64,000 nt of DNA from Taibaiella sp. (GCA_013815385.1 JACDGL010000003.1:124001-188000); one strand, 5' to 3'. Numbered from the stretch's first letter, positions 33,620 to 43,784 are shown. A program made the numbers and translations. Notes: generated by a model not told the origin, from the sequence alone.

Positions 33620-34969
33620 TCAGAGTGAGTAAAGCACTCCTGTATAATTATGTGGGGTTATTGCTTTTAATTCTTTTTTCACTTTTGCAGATACCTTCAA
33701 GCCATTTATAAACTGATGCATATCCTGTTTCGTTATTCCTCCCTTACCCCTAGTCAGTTCTTTAAGGGCTTCGTAGGGTTGTGGATAATTTTCTCTTCGC
33801 AGCACAGTTTGTATTGCCTCTGCCACTACCGCCCAGTTATTTTCCAGGTCGGCATATATCTTTTCTTTATTCAGCAAAAGTTTTCCAAGGCCTTTTTCTA
33901 ACGACCGTAGTGCCAGGAAGCTGTGCGCCATTGGCACGCCTATATTGCGGAGTACAGTACTATCTGTAAGATCGCGTTGCAGGCGGCTAATAGGCAACTT
34001 GGCAGAGAGATGTTCGTAAATGGCATTAGCCATACCCAGGTTTCCTTCTGCGTTTTCAAAATCTATCGGGTTCACTTTATGCGGCATTGCAGATGAGCCG
34101 ACCTCTCCTTTCTTCACCTGCTGCTTAAAGTAATCCATCGATATGTAGGTCCATGCATCCCTGCATAGGTCGGTAAGTATGGTATTGATACGCTTCAGCG
34201 CATCAAATTGCGCAGCAAGATTATCATAATGTTCTATCTGGGTAGTGTATTGCATCCGCTCCAGTCCCAGCCGCTTGTTCACAAATTCATTGCCCAGCTT
34301 TATCCAGTTCTTATCAGAGAATGCTACATGATGTGCATTAAAATTACCTGTAGCCCCGCCAAACTTTGCCGCAAACGGGATATGGCTAAGCAGGTGTACC
34401 TGCCCCTCCAGGCGCTCTACAAATACCATCCATTCCTTGCCGAGTATAGTAGGGCTTGCCGGTTGGCCGTGTGTGCGTGCCAGCATGGCTATTTCCTTCC
34501 ATTCCTTTGCCATCCTGCGCAGTTGCAATATAGTATTGTGCAGTGCGGGAAGATAGGTTTCTTCCAGGGCTTCTTTCCATAGTAATGGTACTGCAGTATT
34601 ATTCACATCCTGAGATGTAAGTCCAAAATGTATCCACTCTACACTATCGCCGGCACCTAATGCATTCAGCTTTTCTTTCAGGAAGTATTCTACTGCCTTT
34701 ACATCATGGTTTGTGGTGCGTTCTATTTTCTTTATTTCCAGGGCATCTGCTTCTGTCAGGTCCTGGTATATGCTGCGTAGTTTTGCAGGCTTTACACTTC
34801 CGGGCAGGACAAATATTTTTTTCTCTGCCAGGAAAAGGAAATACTCTACTTCTACCCTTACTCTGTAGCGGATCAGTCCAAATTCAGAAAAATAAGGGGC
34901 AAGTGTTGCAAGCTGCGAGCGGTAACGGCCATCTACAGGACTTATGGCAGTAAGAGCGGTTAATTCCAT
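33620..34969 (-). CDS. purB: Adenylosuccinate lyase
   Basis: 449 residues from ATG 34967-34969. This start is set by the N-terminus MELTALTAISPVDGRY, typical of PurB, and by a TATCTTTG box ending 4 bases upstream, which excludes the longer frame. The fumarase/aspartase-superfamily signature SSAMPHKVNPIDFENAEGN is present, with its catalytic Ser loop. TSQDVN and ARTHGQPASPT are the other substrate-binding motifs. It splits adenylosuccinate and SAICAR, releasing fumarate in purine synthesis. It heads a minus-strand operon with rsmF, a LysM protein and a GT9 enzyme. Confidence 0.95.
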   Translation of the reverse strand: MELTALTAISPVDGRYRSQLATLAPYFSEFGLIRYRVRVEVEYFLFLAEKKIFVLPGSVKPAKLRSIYQDLTEADALEIKKIERTTNHDVKAVEYFLKEKLNALGAGDSVEWIHFGLTSQDVNNTAVPLLWKEALEETYLPALHNTILQLRRMAKEWKEIAMLARTHGQPASPTILGKEWMVFVERLEGQVHLLSHIPFAAKFGGATGNFNAHHVAFSDKNWIKLGNEFVNKRLGLERMQYTTQIEHYDNLAAQFDALKRINTILTDLCRDAWTYISMDYFKQQVKKGEVGSSAMPHKVNPIDFENAEGNLGMANAIYEHLSAKLPISRLQRDLTDSTVLRNIGVPMAHSFLALRSLEKGLGKLLLNKEKIYADLENNWAVVAEAIQTVLRRENYPQPYEALKELTRGKGGITKQDMHQFINGLKVSAKVKKELKAITPHNYTGVLYSL

Positions 34970-35385
34970 CCGGCAAAGATATAAAAACAATATAGCCGGG
35001 TAAGGTTAGGTTTCGCATACTCATTTCTGCTATTTACACGATGTACTTCTTAACCACAACACACCTTACCAATGTGAATATCTTTATTTGACTTTAGCTG
35101 TTCTGCCATTGTATATTGCACCTGGGTAATAGCGCTAAAACTGAGCATACCTGCACTAATATTATAATGCGACATTGTGGCACATAAATGAGTAATGATG
35201 TAACATTCGAAATAAAAATAATAATGTTGCCAGCAAACGTTTTCATAATGCTAATCTCCCATCATCACCCAAATAAAATTTGTTTGCGAATGGGACATTT
35301 ATCTTTATCTCCTGCTAAACCGCATTCAGCTCTCTACCCCTTCGGGTAGTAATTAATAACCCTAACGGTATTAACTTCGTCATCC
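34970..35385. other. Divergent intergenic region between purB and polA
   Basis: About 415 bases of AT-rich sequence with the purB -7 box at its left end. A 6-bp hairpin (CTACCC/GGGTAG at 35334-35349) lies in the polA leader. One 41-codon minus-strand reading frame (35050-35175) begins MSHYNISAGMLSF and ends with CCG; it has no clear promoter and I do not call it a gene. Nothing else was recognised. Confidence 0.4.
34974..34981 (-). promoter_or_regulatory. -7 promoter box of purB, 4 bases from the start codon
   Basis: Minus-strand TATCTTTG matches TAnnTTTG and ends 4 bases before the ATG at 34969, implying a leaderless message. Confidence 0.6.
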
Positions 35386-38214
35386 ATGGCCGAAAAAAAA
35401 CTCTTCCTGCTCGATGCTATGGCGCTTATATACCGCGCCTATTATGCACTGGTTCGCAACCCGCGTATCACCAGCAAGGGAAGGAATACTAACGCACAAT
35501 TTGCTTTCACCACTACCCTGCTGGACCTTATAAATAAAGAAAAACCATCACACCTGGCTGTAGTGTTCGATACCCATGCTGCTACTGAACGCCATACCGA
35601 TTTTGCCGATTACAAAGCAAACCGCCAGGAAGCGCCTGAAGATATTATCTCCGCACTGCCTGATATAAAGCGCATCATAAAAGGCTTTAACCTGCCATGT
35701 ATGGAAAAGGATGGTTTTGAGGCTGATGATGTGATTGCCACACTTGCTATTGAGGCCGCAGAAATCGGCTACCAGGTTTATATGGTAACGCCCGATAAAG
35801 ATTTTGGGCAGGTGGTACGCGAGCGTGTACTCATCTACAAACCTCCTTACCAGGGGAGCGAGCCGGAAATTATGGGCCCTAAAGAGGTGTGCGCCCGCTG
35901 GAACATAAAACGTGTAGAACAGGTAATAGACATACTGGGCCTTATGGGCGATGCGGTAGATAATATACCCGGCATACCCGGTGTGGGCGAGAAGACTGCA
36001 GCAAAGCTACTGGCAGAGTACGATACGCTGGAAAATATATTGGCCAATGCGGAGCATATAAAAGGCGCATTAGGCGAGAAGGTACGGAATGGAAAGGATC
36101 TGGCAATACTCTCCAAAAAGCTGGCTACCATCATCACAAACGTACCTGTGGCCTTTAATGAAGAAGATTTTAGAATAAAGGATTGGAACCGAGAAGCGCT
36201 GTCGGAGATATTTAACGAGCTGGAATTTAAGGCGCTATCAAAACGGATATTAGGCGACGATAATAGCGCTCCCCAAAGGCCGGTTGCAACCGATCTATTC
36301 GGCAATGCAGTTTCACAACCTGCTACCAGGGGTATAGTGGCAATGGTGGAAGAATTTATTGCCGAAATAGTAAGCGATGTGCCACCTGCCCATGTGGACA
36401 CTATAAATACAGTACCGCATAATTATATATTGGTTAATGACAATGCGGCCATCGCGGATCTGGTAAACAAACTGTTGCAGCAAAAAGAAATTGCCTTTGA
36501 TACTGAAACAACGGATGTGGATGCTAACCTTGCAGATATGGTAGGGATGAGCTTCTGCTGGCAGAAGGGGGAAGCATATTATGTAAACATTCCACCCGAA
36601 AAAGAGGCGGCAGTACAGTTACTGAATAAATTCAGACCTGTATTTGAGCAGGAAGATATATTGTGGATAGGGCAAAACCTGAAGTATGATATGGCTATGC
36701 TGAAGTGGTATGGCTACTCGCTAAAGGGGAAACTGTATGATACTATGCTGGCCCATTATGTAATAGAGCCTGAGGGCAAGCGCAGCATGGATGTGCTCAG
36801 CGCTAAATACCTTAACTACCAGCCGGTACCTATAGAAGACCTGATAGGTAAAAAGGGAAAGGGACAGCAGACCATGCGCGATGTACCGCTGGAACAGATA
36901 AAGGAATATGCTGCTGAGGATGCCGATATTACGCTGCAGCTAAAACAGGCATTTGATCCGTTATTAAAGAAACAGGAAGTAGCCATAGTTTTTGATACAG
37001 TTGAGAATCCCCTGGTGCCTGTACTGCTGGAAATGGAATATGAAGGGGTGCAGGTGGATGTTGATTTCCTGCGTGAATATTCAAAAGAACTTGAGCGCGA
37101 TATAAGGCAGGCAGAAGAGAATGTGTACCGGCATGCCGGGGTTACTTTCAATATAGGCTCACCCAAGCAATTAGGCGAAGTGCTTTTTGACCTGATGAAG
37201 GTGGATACCGGCGCAAAGAAAACAAAGACGGGGCAGTACGCCACAGGAGAAGATGTGCTGATGAAGCTGCGCAGCAAGCACCAGATAGTAGAAGACATTA
37301 TGGTCTACCGCGAGTTGTCTAAGCTGAAGGGAACTTATGTAGATGCGCTTCCATTGCTCATCAATCCCCGTACCGGGCGCCTGCATACCTGCTTTAACCA
37401 GGCAGTTGCGGTTACCGGCAGGCTCAGTAGCAATAACCCCAATCTTCAGAATATACCTATCCGTACAGAGCGCGGCCGGGAGATACGCAAAGCATTTATT
37501 CCGCGCGATAAAGACCATTGCATAGTGTCAGCAGATTACTCGCAGATAGAGCTGCGTATCATAGCTGCCATCAGCGGTGATGAAAGCATGATAGAGGCAT
37601 TTAAAACAGGCAAAGACATACATACTGCCACTGCGGCAAAAGTGTATAATATAGAAGAGAAAGATGTAACTTCTGATATGCGAAGGGCTGCAAAAGCAGT
37701 GAACTTCGGTATCATTTACGGGCAGTCGGCCTTTGGCCTTGCAGAAAACCTGACGATAAGCCGCACAGAAGCAAAGGGTATTATTGATAATTATTTTATC
37801 CAGTATCCTTCTATTAAGAAGTATATGGATAGCAGTATCCACTTTGCACACGAGCATTCTTATGTTGCTACCATACTGGGCCGCAAGCGCTGGCTGAAAG
37901 ATATACATTCCGCCAACCAGACCGTACGTGGATATGCTGAACGTAATGCTATTAATATGCCCATACAGGGCACTGCGGCAGATATGATAAAGCTGGCAAT
38001 GATAGCAGTACACCGCGAAATGCAAAAGAGCAACATGCGCTCCCGTATGATACTGCAAGTGCATGATGAACTGGTATTTGATGTACCGGTGGGAGAAGTA
38101 AGCGAGATGCAGCACCTGGTAAAGCAGTATATGGAAAGCGCTATGGAATTGCCGCATGGTGTGCCAATTAATGTAGAAACAGGATCGGGTGGCAACTGGC
38201 TGGAGGCACATTAA
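35386..38214 (+). CDS. polA: DNA polymerase I with both exonuclease domains
   Basis: 942 residues. The N-terminal 5'-3' flap nuclease covers about 1-290. The 3'-5' proofreading domain (about 340-545) is intact: Asp372 and Glu374 in FDTETTD, NLKYD and YAAEDADI. This differs from the many bacterial Pol I enzymes that lost proofreading. The polymerase domain has motif A DYSQIELR (Asp717), motif B RRAAKAVNFGIIYG and motif C QVHDELVFD (Asp894). It fills gaps in Okazaki maturation and repair. It is the first gene of an operon-like run with dgt, queA, nadC and a lipid kinase. Confidence 0.97.
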   Translation: MAEKKLFLLDAMALIYRAYYALVRNPRITSKGRNTNAQFAFTTTLLDLINKEKPSHLAVVFDTHAATERHTDFADYKANRQEAPEDIISALPDIKRIIKGFNLPCMEKDGFEADDVIATLAIEAAEIGYQVYMVTPDKDFGQVVRERVLIYKPPYQGSEPEIMGPKEVCARWNIKRVEQVIDILGLMGDAVDNIPGIPGVGEKTAAKLLAEYDTLENILANAEHIKGALGEKVRNGKDLAILSKKLATIITNVPVAFNEEDFRIKDWNREALSEIFNELEFKALSKRILGDDNSAPQRPVATDLFGNAVSQPATRGIVAMVEEFIAEIVSDVPPAHVDTINTVPHNYILVNDNAAIADLVNKLLQQKEIAFDTETTDVDANLADMVGMSFCWQKGEAYYVNIPPEKEAAVQLLNKFRPVFEQEDILWIGQNLKYDMAMLKWYGYSLKGKLYDTMLAHYVIEPEGKRSMDVLSAKYLNYQPVPIEDLIGKKGKGQQTMRDVPLEQIKEYAAEDADITLQLKQAFDPLLKKQEVAIVFDTVENPLVPVLLEMEYEGVQVDVDFLREYSKELERDIRQAEENVYRHAGVTFNIGSPKQLGEVLFDLMKVDTGAKKTKTGQYATGEDVLMKLRSKHQIVEDIMVYRELSKLKGTYVDALPLLINPRTGRLHTCFNQAVAVTGRLSSNNPNLQNIPIRTERGREIRKAFIPRDKDHCIVSADYSQIELRIIAAISGDESMIEAFKTGKDIHTATAAKVYNIEEKDVTSDMRRAAKAVNFGIIYGQSAFGLAENLTISRTEAKGIIDNYFIQYPSIKKYMDSSIHFAHEHSYVATILGRKRWLKDIHSANQTVRGYAERNAINMPIQGTAADMIKLAMIAVHREMQKSNMRSRMILQVHDELVFDVPVGEVSEMQHLVKQYMESAMELPHGVPINVETGSGGNWLEAH

Positions 38215-38253
38215 AAAACAGAAAGATCATTTCAATATTGGATTTATTATAGC

Positions 38254-39648
38254 ATGAACTGGCAGACTTTATACAGCGCGCAGCGTACAGGAGATAAGGA
38301 AGAAAGGAAACCGCACCCCGACCAGTTACGCACTTCCTTTCTTCGGGATTACGACCGTATTATTTTCTCTTCCGCGTTTCGCAGGCTGCAGAATAAGACA
38401 CAGGTGTTCCCCCTGCCGGGCGCTGTGTTTGTGCACAACCGACTTACGCACAGCCTGGAGGTAGCCTGCGTGGGGCGTTCTTTCGGCCAGTCTGTTGGTA
38501 ACGCCCTGGCACAGAAATACAGTAATGAGTCAGCTGATTTTAAAGAGTTTTATAAATATGAGCTATCCTCAGTTATAGCTGCGGCCTGCCTTGCCCACGA
38601 TATCGGCAATCCACCATTTGGCCATTCGGGCGAAGATGCTATACGTACCTTCTTCAGAGACCTGGATCCTGATACTAAAAAGATATTGCACGAGGAACTT
38701 AGCGCTAATCAAATAGCGGACCTGGAAAATTTTGAAGGCAACTCAAATGCGTTCCGGGTGCTGACGCATAGCTATAACGAAAACGAGGCCGGTGGATACA
38801 GACTTACCTATACCACGCTGGCAGCTATTGTGAAATATCCCAGTTCATCGCAGGAAGGTTTCAGCTTTAAGAAAAGCGGCTTGATCGCCACAAAAAAATC
38901 AGGTTATTTCGACACGGAATCAGACACTTTCAAGGCTATTGCCGATGCGCTGGGCGTACCTGTGAAAGAAGGCTACAGCAATGTATATGCACGCCATCCC
39001 TTTGTGTACCTCACAGAGGCTGCTGATGATATTTGCTATCGTGTTATAGACCTTGAGGATGCGCACCGACTGCACATAACCTCCCTGCAAAAAATAAAAG
39101 AATTATTTCTACCCTTCTTTGAAAAAGAAACAGGCTATAATTCGGTAGCATACCTGGCGCGCAAAATAGACAACATTAATGATGATAACCAAAAGGTGCA
39201 ATACATACGCGCACGTTGGATAGGGCTGATGGTAGATAAGCTGACCAATGCCTTTATGGAAAATGAAGCAGCGCTACTGGGAGGCACCTTAGAGAAAGAC
39301 CTGATGAAATGCCTGCCTGCCGATGACCGCAAATTTATAGAAGCGATCAATGAATACTCGGTAAAGCATGTGTACAATTACAAAGCTGTGGTAGAGATAG
39401 AGATAGCCGGCTTTAACGTAATTGGCGGCCTGCTTCGTGAATTCATCACCGCTGTGCTACAGCCGGAACATGCGCGCTCAAAGAAATTATTACAGCTGGT
39501 ATCTACCCAGTTCCCAATAACCAAAGGCGAACGTACTTTGTACCAGAATGTGCTCTCCATAGTTGATTTCATCTCGGGTATGACAGACCTGTATGCAATT
39601 GATATTTACCGCAAGATAACGGGCATCACCATACCAGAACTACGCTAG
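38254..39648 (+). CDS. dgt: Deoxyguanosinetriphosphate triphosphohydrolase-like HD protein
   Basis: 464 residues. The HD-domain metal site is visible in two parts: RRLQNKTQVFPLPG...HNRLTHSLEV near residues 43-70 and AHDIGNPPFGHSGEDAI at about 116-132, which contains the His-Asp pair. A later Asp (EAADDICYRVIDLED) completes the set. Enzymes of this group release triphosphate from dNTPs and adjust nucleotide pools; the exact substrate is not readable. It starts 39 bases after polA and ends one base before queA, so co-transcription is likely. The pairing with a DNA polymerase gene is functionally sensible. Confidence 0.9.
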   Translation: MNWQTLYSAQRTGDKEERKPHPDQLRTSFLRDYDRIIFSSAFRRLQNKTQVFPLPGAVFVHNRLTHSLEVACVGRSFGQSVGNALAQKYSNESADFKEFYKYELSSVIAAACLAHDIGNPPFGHSGEDAIRTFFRDLDPDTKKILHEELSANQIADLENFEGNSNAFRVLTHSYNENEAGGYRLTYTTLAAIVKYPSSSQEGFSFKKSGLIATKKSGYFDTESDTFKAIADALGVPVKEGYSNVYARHPFVYLTEAADDICYRVIDLEDAHRLHITSLQKIKELFLPFFEKETGYNSVAYLARKIDNINDDNQKVQYIRARWIGLMVDKLTNAFMENEAALLGGTLEKDLMKCLPADDRKFIEAINEYSVKHVYNYKAVVEIEIAGFNVIGGLLREFITAVLQPEHARSKKLLQLVSTQFPITKGERTLYQNVLSIVDFISGMTDLYAIDIYRKITGITIPELR

Positions 39649-39649
39649 T

Positions 39650-40903
39650 ATGCACCCGAAACATTTAAGAATTGAGGATTACACCTATTCGCTACCCCAG
39701 GAGCGGATTGCCATCTATCCGTTACAGCAGAGAGGCGCATCAAAATTACTGGTGTACAGCAATGGGCAAATAACAGATGCTGCCCATAAGGATATATACG
39801 GGCATATACCGCGTGGATCGCTTATGGTATTCAACAAAACCAAAGTGGTGCATGCACGGCTATTGTTTAAAAAACCTACCGGTGGGATAATAGAAATATT
39901 TTGCCTGGAACCGCACCAACAGTACCATAGCATGCAGGCTGCAATGGAACAGCAGGGCAAGGTATTGTGGAAGTGCATGATAGGGGGTGCCAGTAAATGG
40001 AAACATGGGCAAGTGCTTACCTTGTTTCATGAGCAGCCTGCATTTACATTGTCTGTCGCAATAGCAGAAAAACAACAGGATGGTTATCTAGTAGAACTAA
40101 GCTGGGATGACACCCGACTTACATTTGCAGAGATACTGCATTATGCAGGCAAAGTACCCTTACCCCCCTACCTGAACCGCGAAGCGGATATTAACGATGA
40201 GGATAGGTACCAGACAGCATTTGCAGAAAACGAGGGCAGTGTGGCAGCCCCTACAGCAAGCCTGCATTTTACAGAAGATACCCTAAGCAACATACTGAAG
40301 GCGGGCATAGAAACTGCATACCTTACACTACATGTTGGTGCAGGTACCTTTATGCCGGTGAAGAGCGAAACGATGGAAGGCCACGGTATGCATGCAGAAT
40401 GGATGGATGTAAGCCTGGATGAAATAATAAAGATCGCTGATCATCTGGATAAAGGCATTATAGCAGTAGGCACTACTGCTGCCCGCACACTGGAAAGCCT
40501 GTACTGGATAGGTGCGAAAATAATTAACGCACAACCCGTTAACTGGGCAGGCATAGCAGTAACGCAATGGGATCCTTATGAAAGCGATCTGCACATTACA
40601 GCCGTCAATGCACTCAACGCTCTTATAAAATGGATGCTCGACAATAACCGTGACAACCTGCTTACCCGCACGCAAATAATGATAGCACCTGGTTATCAAT
40701 TTAAAATAATAAACGGATTGGTTACTAATTTTCATCAACCACGGTCTACATTGTTGTTATTAGTAGCAGCATTTATCGGGGATGACTGGAAAAAAGTATA
40801 TACCCATGCACTCGAAAGTAATTACCGATTTTTAAGTTATGGCGATGGTAGCCTATTATGGAAAGAACGATTGAATGTTAAGAAAACATTACCCCCATAT
40901 TAA
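39650..40903 (+). CDS. queA: S-adenosylmethionine:tRNA ribosyltransferase-isomerase
   Basis: 417 residues, somewhat longer than the usual 340-360. QueA motifs are present: YSLPQERIAIYPLQQRGASKLLVY at the start, GSLMVFNKTKVVHARL, then LTLHVGAGTFMPVK and LVTNFHQPRSTLLLLVAAFIG. It transfers the ribosyl part of SAM to preQ1 in tRNA, making epoxyqueuosine, the penultimate step of queuosine synthesis. The extra length includes an insertion around residues 85-130 (HQQYHSMQAAMEQQGKVLW). The start is one base after the dgt stop. Confidence 0.94.
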   Translation: MHPKHLRIEDYTYSLPQERIAIYPLQQRGASKLLVYSNGQITDAAHKDIYGHIPRGSLMVFNKTKVVHARLLFKKPTGGIIEIFCLEPHQQYHSMQAAMEQQGKVLWKCMIGGASKWKHGQVLTLFHEQPAFTLSVAIAEKQQDGYLVELSWDDTRLTFAEILHYAGKVPLPPYLNREADINDEDRYQTAFAENEGSVAAPTASLHFTEDTLSNILKAGIETAYLTLHVGAGTFMPVKSETMEGHGMHAEWMDVSLDEIIKIADHLDKGIIAVGTTAARTLESLYWIGAKIINAQPVNWAGIAVTQWDPYESDLHITAVNALNALIKWMLDNNRDNLLTRTQIMIAPGYQFKIINGLVTNFHQPRSTLLLLVAAFIGDDWKKVYTHALESNYRFLSYGDGSLLWKERLNVKKTLPPY

Positions 40904-40943
40904 GCTATACTCTATTTTGTACTTTTAACCCACAATCCAATAA

Positions 40944-41783
40944 GTGACTACACAGGAATTTATAGAAGCGGCATTAAACGAAGATGTAGGATTTGGAGAT
41001 TTTTCTACCCTGGCATCCATTCCTCCCGATGCAGAAGGAAAGGCTATCCTGAAGATAAAGGATAATGGCATACTGGCAGGTGTGGAGCTGGCCCAACAAA
41101 TATTTCATTATCTGGAGCCTGATGCTGCATTTATACTGTATAAGAAAGACGGCGATAAAGTGCAGTACGGAGAAACAGCATTTGAAGTAGAAGCACGGGT
41201 ACATACCATATTGAAAGTTGAGCGCCTTACTCTTAACTGTATGCAGCGTATGAGTGGCATTGCCTCGCTTACGAGCCAGTATGTAGATAAAATAAAAGCA
41301 TACCCTGCCAAAATACTGGATACCCGCAAGACCACTCCCCTGTTTCGCCAGCATGAGAAAGACGCAGTACGCATTGGCGGTGGCTACAACCACCGCATGG
41401 GACTCTACGATATGGTAATGCTGAAGGATAACCACATAGACTTTTGCGGAGGCATTGAAAAAGCTATCCAGAAGACAAATGAATACCTGGTTGCCAATAA
41501 CCTGAACCTGAAAATAGAAATAGAGACCCGAAGTATAGAAGATGTGCTGCGCGTACTGGCAACCGGCCATGTACACCGTATAATGCTGGATAACTATACC
41601 CCGGCCCAAATGCAAGAAGCGATACAACTGATAGCGGGGCAATATGAAACAGAGGCATCAGGCGGTATCAACCTGGATAACATAATAGGCTATGCACGCA
41701 CAGGTGTTGATTTCATTTCGGTGGGCGCTATCATACATCACGCAGTAAGCATGGATCTAAGCCTTAAAGCAAGCATAGCATGA
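40944..41783 (+). CDS. nadC: Nicotinate-nucleotide pyrophosphorylase (carboxylating)
   Basis: 279 residues. QPRTase motifs are present: LNEDVGFGDFSTLA near the start, NCMQRMSGIASLTSQYVD, ILDTRKTTPLFRQHEKDAVRIGGGYNHRMGLYDMVMLKDNHI and ASGGINLDNIIGYARTGVDFISVG. It makes nicotinate mononucleotide from quinolinate and PRPP in de novo NAD synthesis. The start is GTG at 40944, the only codon that gives the normal N-terminus. The stop overlaps the following lipid-kinase ATG by 4 bases. Confidence 0.95.
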   Translation: MTTQEFIEAALNEDVGFGDFSTLASIPPDAEGKAILKIKDNGILAGVELAQQIFHYLEPDAAFILYKKDGDKVQYGETAFEVEARVHTILKVERLTLNCMQRMSGIASLTSQYVDKIKAYPAKILDTRKTTPLFRQHEKDAVRIGGGYNHRMGLYDMVMLKDNHIDFCGGIEKAIQKTNEYLVANNLNLKIEIETRSIEDVLRVLATGHVHRIMLDNYTPAQMQEAIQLIAGQYETEASGGINLDNIIGYARTGVDFISVGAIIHHAVSMDLSLKASIA

Positions 41784-42658
41784 GCAAAAAGCACCTGGTG
41801 TTTATAGTAAATCCCAACTCGGGAGTAGACAGGCAGAAAGAAATACAGAAAAGCATAGATGAGCACCTGGATCAGCATACCTACACCTACGAGATCGTAC
41901 ATACAGGATATGCAAAGCACGGCATAGAACTGGCACGGGCGGCCGCAAAAGAAGGCGCTTACGCCGTTGTGGCTGTGGGCGGCGATGGCTCTGTCAATGA
42001 CATTGCCAAAGGCCTGGCCGGTACTGAAACCGCATTGGCTATTATCCCTAAAGGCTCCGGTAACGGAATGGCACGTACCATTGGCATTCCATTAAATACC
42101 AATGAAGCGATAGCGATCATCAATAAGGGGAATATGATAAAGATGGATGTTGGCTATGCTAATGATCATCTTTTTGTGAGCAATGCAGGTGTTGCTTTTG
42201 ATGCGCTTATTTCCAAGAAGTTTTCAAAAAGCAAACGCAGGGGCTTTGCAGTTTATAGCTGGCTGGTAACCAAATATATGTGGCTGTATAAAGAACGTAC
42301 TTTCGATATAACAATAGATGGACAACAACTGGCCCGCCGTGCCTTTATCGTGAATGTTGCCAATATGCAGCAGTTTGGCTATAACTTTAAGATAGCCCCT
42401 TCTGCCAGCTGGACGGATGGCATGCTGGATGTAGTGATCATTCGCCGTTTTCCTAAGATATTGGGTGGGCTATTGGTAGCACGTGCTATGAATGGCACCA
42501 TTACCAAAAGCCCGTATGTAGAGCATTATCTTGCAAAAACAGTGACACTGACCAATCCCCTGCTAAAGCTGATGCAAACTGATGGTGATGCGCATGAATG
42601 CACTGACAGGATAGAATTCAGGGTGGCAGAGGGCGTACAGAAGGTGATAGTACCCTGA
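41780..42658 (+). CDS. Diacylglycerol kinase-family (YegS-like) lipid kinase
   Basis: 292 residues. The DAGK catalytic motifs are VFIVNPNSGVDRQ near the start, AVGGDGSVNDIAKGL and PKGSGNGMARTIG. The C-terminal beta-sandwich ends at RIEFRVAEGVQKVIVP. Members phosphorylate lipids such as diacylglycerol or, in Bacteroidota, possibly sphingoid bases; the substrate is unknown here. It is translationally coupled to nadC by an ATGA overlap and converges with an acyltransferase gene only 6 bases away, two lipid genes end to end. Confidence 0.88.
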   Translation: MSKKHLVFIVNPNSGVDRQKEIQKSIDEHLDQHTYTYEIVHTGYAKHGIELARAAAKEGAYAVVAVGGDGSVNDIAKGLAGTETALAIIPKGSGNGMARTIGIPLNTNEAIAIINKGNMIKMDVGYANDHLFVSNAGVAFDALISKKFSKSKRRGFAVYSWLVTKYMWLYKERTFDITIDGQQLARRAFIVNVANMQQFGYNFKIAPSASWTDGMLDVVIIRRFPKILGGLLVARAMNGTITKSPYVEHYLAKTVTLTNPLLKLMQTDGDAHECTDRIEFRVAEGVQKVIVP

Positions 42659-42664
42659 TCTTAA

Positions 42665-43519
42665 CTAGAGCACAGGTTTTTTATATTTCCATCTTTTATG
42701 TGTCCATAGCCAGTTTGCAGGTTGCTCATTTAACTGCTTTTCCATAAAGGACACATAGGCCAGCGTAATATCGTTGGCATCCATGTTACCGGCATCAGGA
42801 GTAAGCAACTCCAGTTTCACCGTATACCTGCCCCGTTTCACTTTTTTTATCCCTGCAAATACTACGGCAGCATTTGCACGCTGTGCCAGCAATGCAGGCC
42901 CCCTAAAGAAAGGCGCTTCCCTGTTCATAAAAGGAAGCCATATAGCCCCATTCATATTAGACGGGTTCTGGTCTGCAATAAGGCCCACAGTATAGTGTAC
43001 GTTTTCCAGTTTCCGAAAACCCTTACGGGCTTTCATAGATATCAGCCAGCCACCACCTCGTGTACGTATCTTAGCCATCAGCCTGTTCATTATCGTGCTA
43101 TTAACAGGCATGTATACTCCTGCAAATTGCTGTGGCGTATTATACTGGCATGCTACGCTGGCCCACTCCCAGTTGAAGGTATGGCCGAGTAATACATAGC
43201 TATTTTTATTAGCGACGGAAAGTTCCTGTAGTATATGCCAGTTGCCTGTTATCCGCTTATCCAACGCTTTTTTTGATATACTGAGCAGCTTTATGGTCTC
43301 CACCCACTGGTCGCAGAAGCTTTTATAAAATTGCCGCATGATGATAAGCAGCTCCCTATCTGACTTATCAGGAAATGCATGCTTCAGGTTTTCCCAAACC
43401 TCCTGTTTACGATAACCGGTTAATACCACAAGGCCATATCCGGCATCGGCCAGCAGGTACAGTAAACGCAGTGGCAGCAGGGATAATGGATATAGTATAC
43501 TCAGCAACAGGTAGTACAT
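42665..43519 (-). CDS. LpxL/HtrB-like lysophospholipid acyltransferase
   Basis: 284 residues with an N-terminal membrane helix (YYLLLSILYPLSLLPLRLLYLL). The acyltransferase HX4E motif is visible in LLGHTFNWEWASVA, followed by GGGWLISMKARKGFRKLE and GLIADQNPSNMNGAIWLPFMNREAPFFRGPALLAQRANAAVVF, all typical of lipid A late acyltransferases. It would add an acyl chain to lipid A or to another lipid on the cytoplasmic face. It is a single gene, convergent with the lipid kinase. Confidence 0.88.
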   Translation of the reverse strand: MYYLLLSILYPLSLLPLRLLYLLADAGYGLVVLTGYRKQEVWENLKHAFPDKSDRELLIIMRQFYKSFCDQWVETIKLLSISKKALDKRITGNWHILQELSVANKNSYVLLGHTFNWEWASVACQYNTPQQFAGVYMPVNSTIMNRLMAKIRTRGGGWLISMKARKGFRKLENVHYTVGLIADQNPSNMNGAIWLPFMNREAPFFRGPALLAQRANAAVVFAGIKKVKRGRYTVKLELLTPDAGNMDANDITLAYVSFMEKQLNEQPANWLWTHKRWKYKKPVL

Positions 43520-43684
43520 GCAACAATGGGCCTCATCAGGATATGGTGCAAAATAAGGTAATCCTTATTTAAAGCAGGTAATCAGCAGAAGGGCGATGGT
43601 AGCGGATCCATATTCTCCCTATCTGCTTACGCTATGTATAGCCAGATCAAAAAAAATAATACATTCAAGATGCCGCCAAATATT

Positions 43685-43692
43685 TATATTTG
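43685..43692 (+). promoter_or_regulatory. -7 promoter box for tRNA-Ala
   Basis: TATATTTG matches TAnnTTTG and ends 10 bases before the tRNA 5' end, much like the tRNA-Leu promoter. No -33 TTG seen. Confidence 0.6.
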
Positions 43693-43702
43693 CGCCCTGC
43701 CT

Positions 43703-43776
<74 letters not shown>

Positions 43777-43784
43777 CAAGCTTT

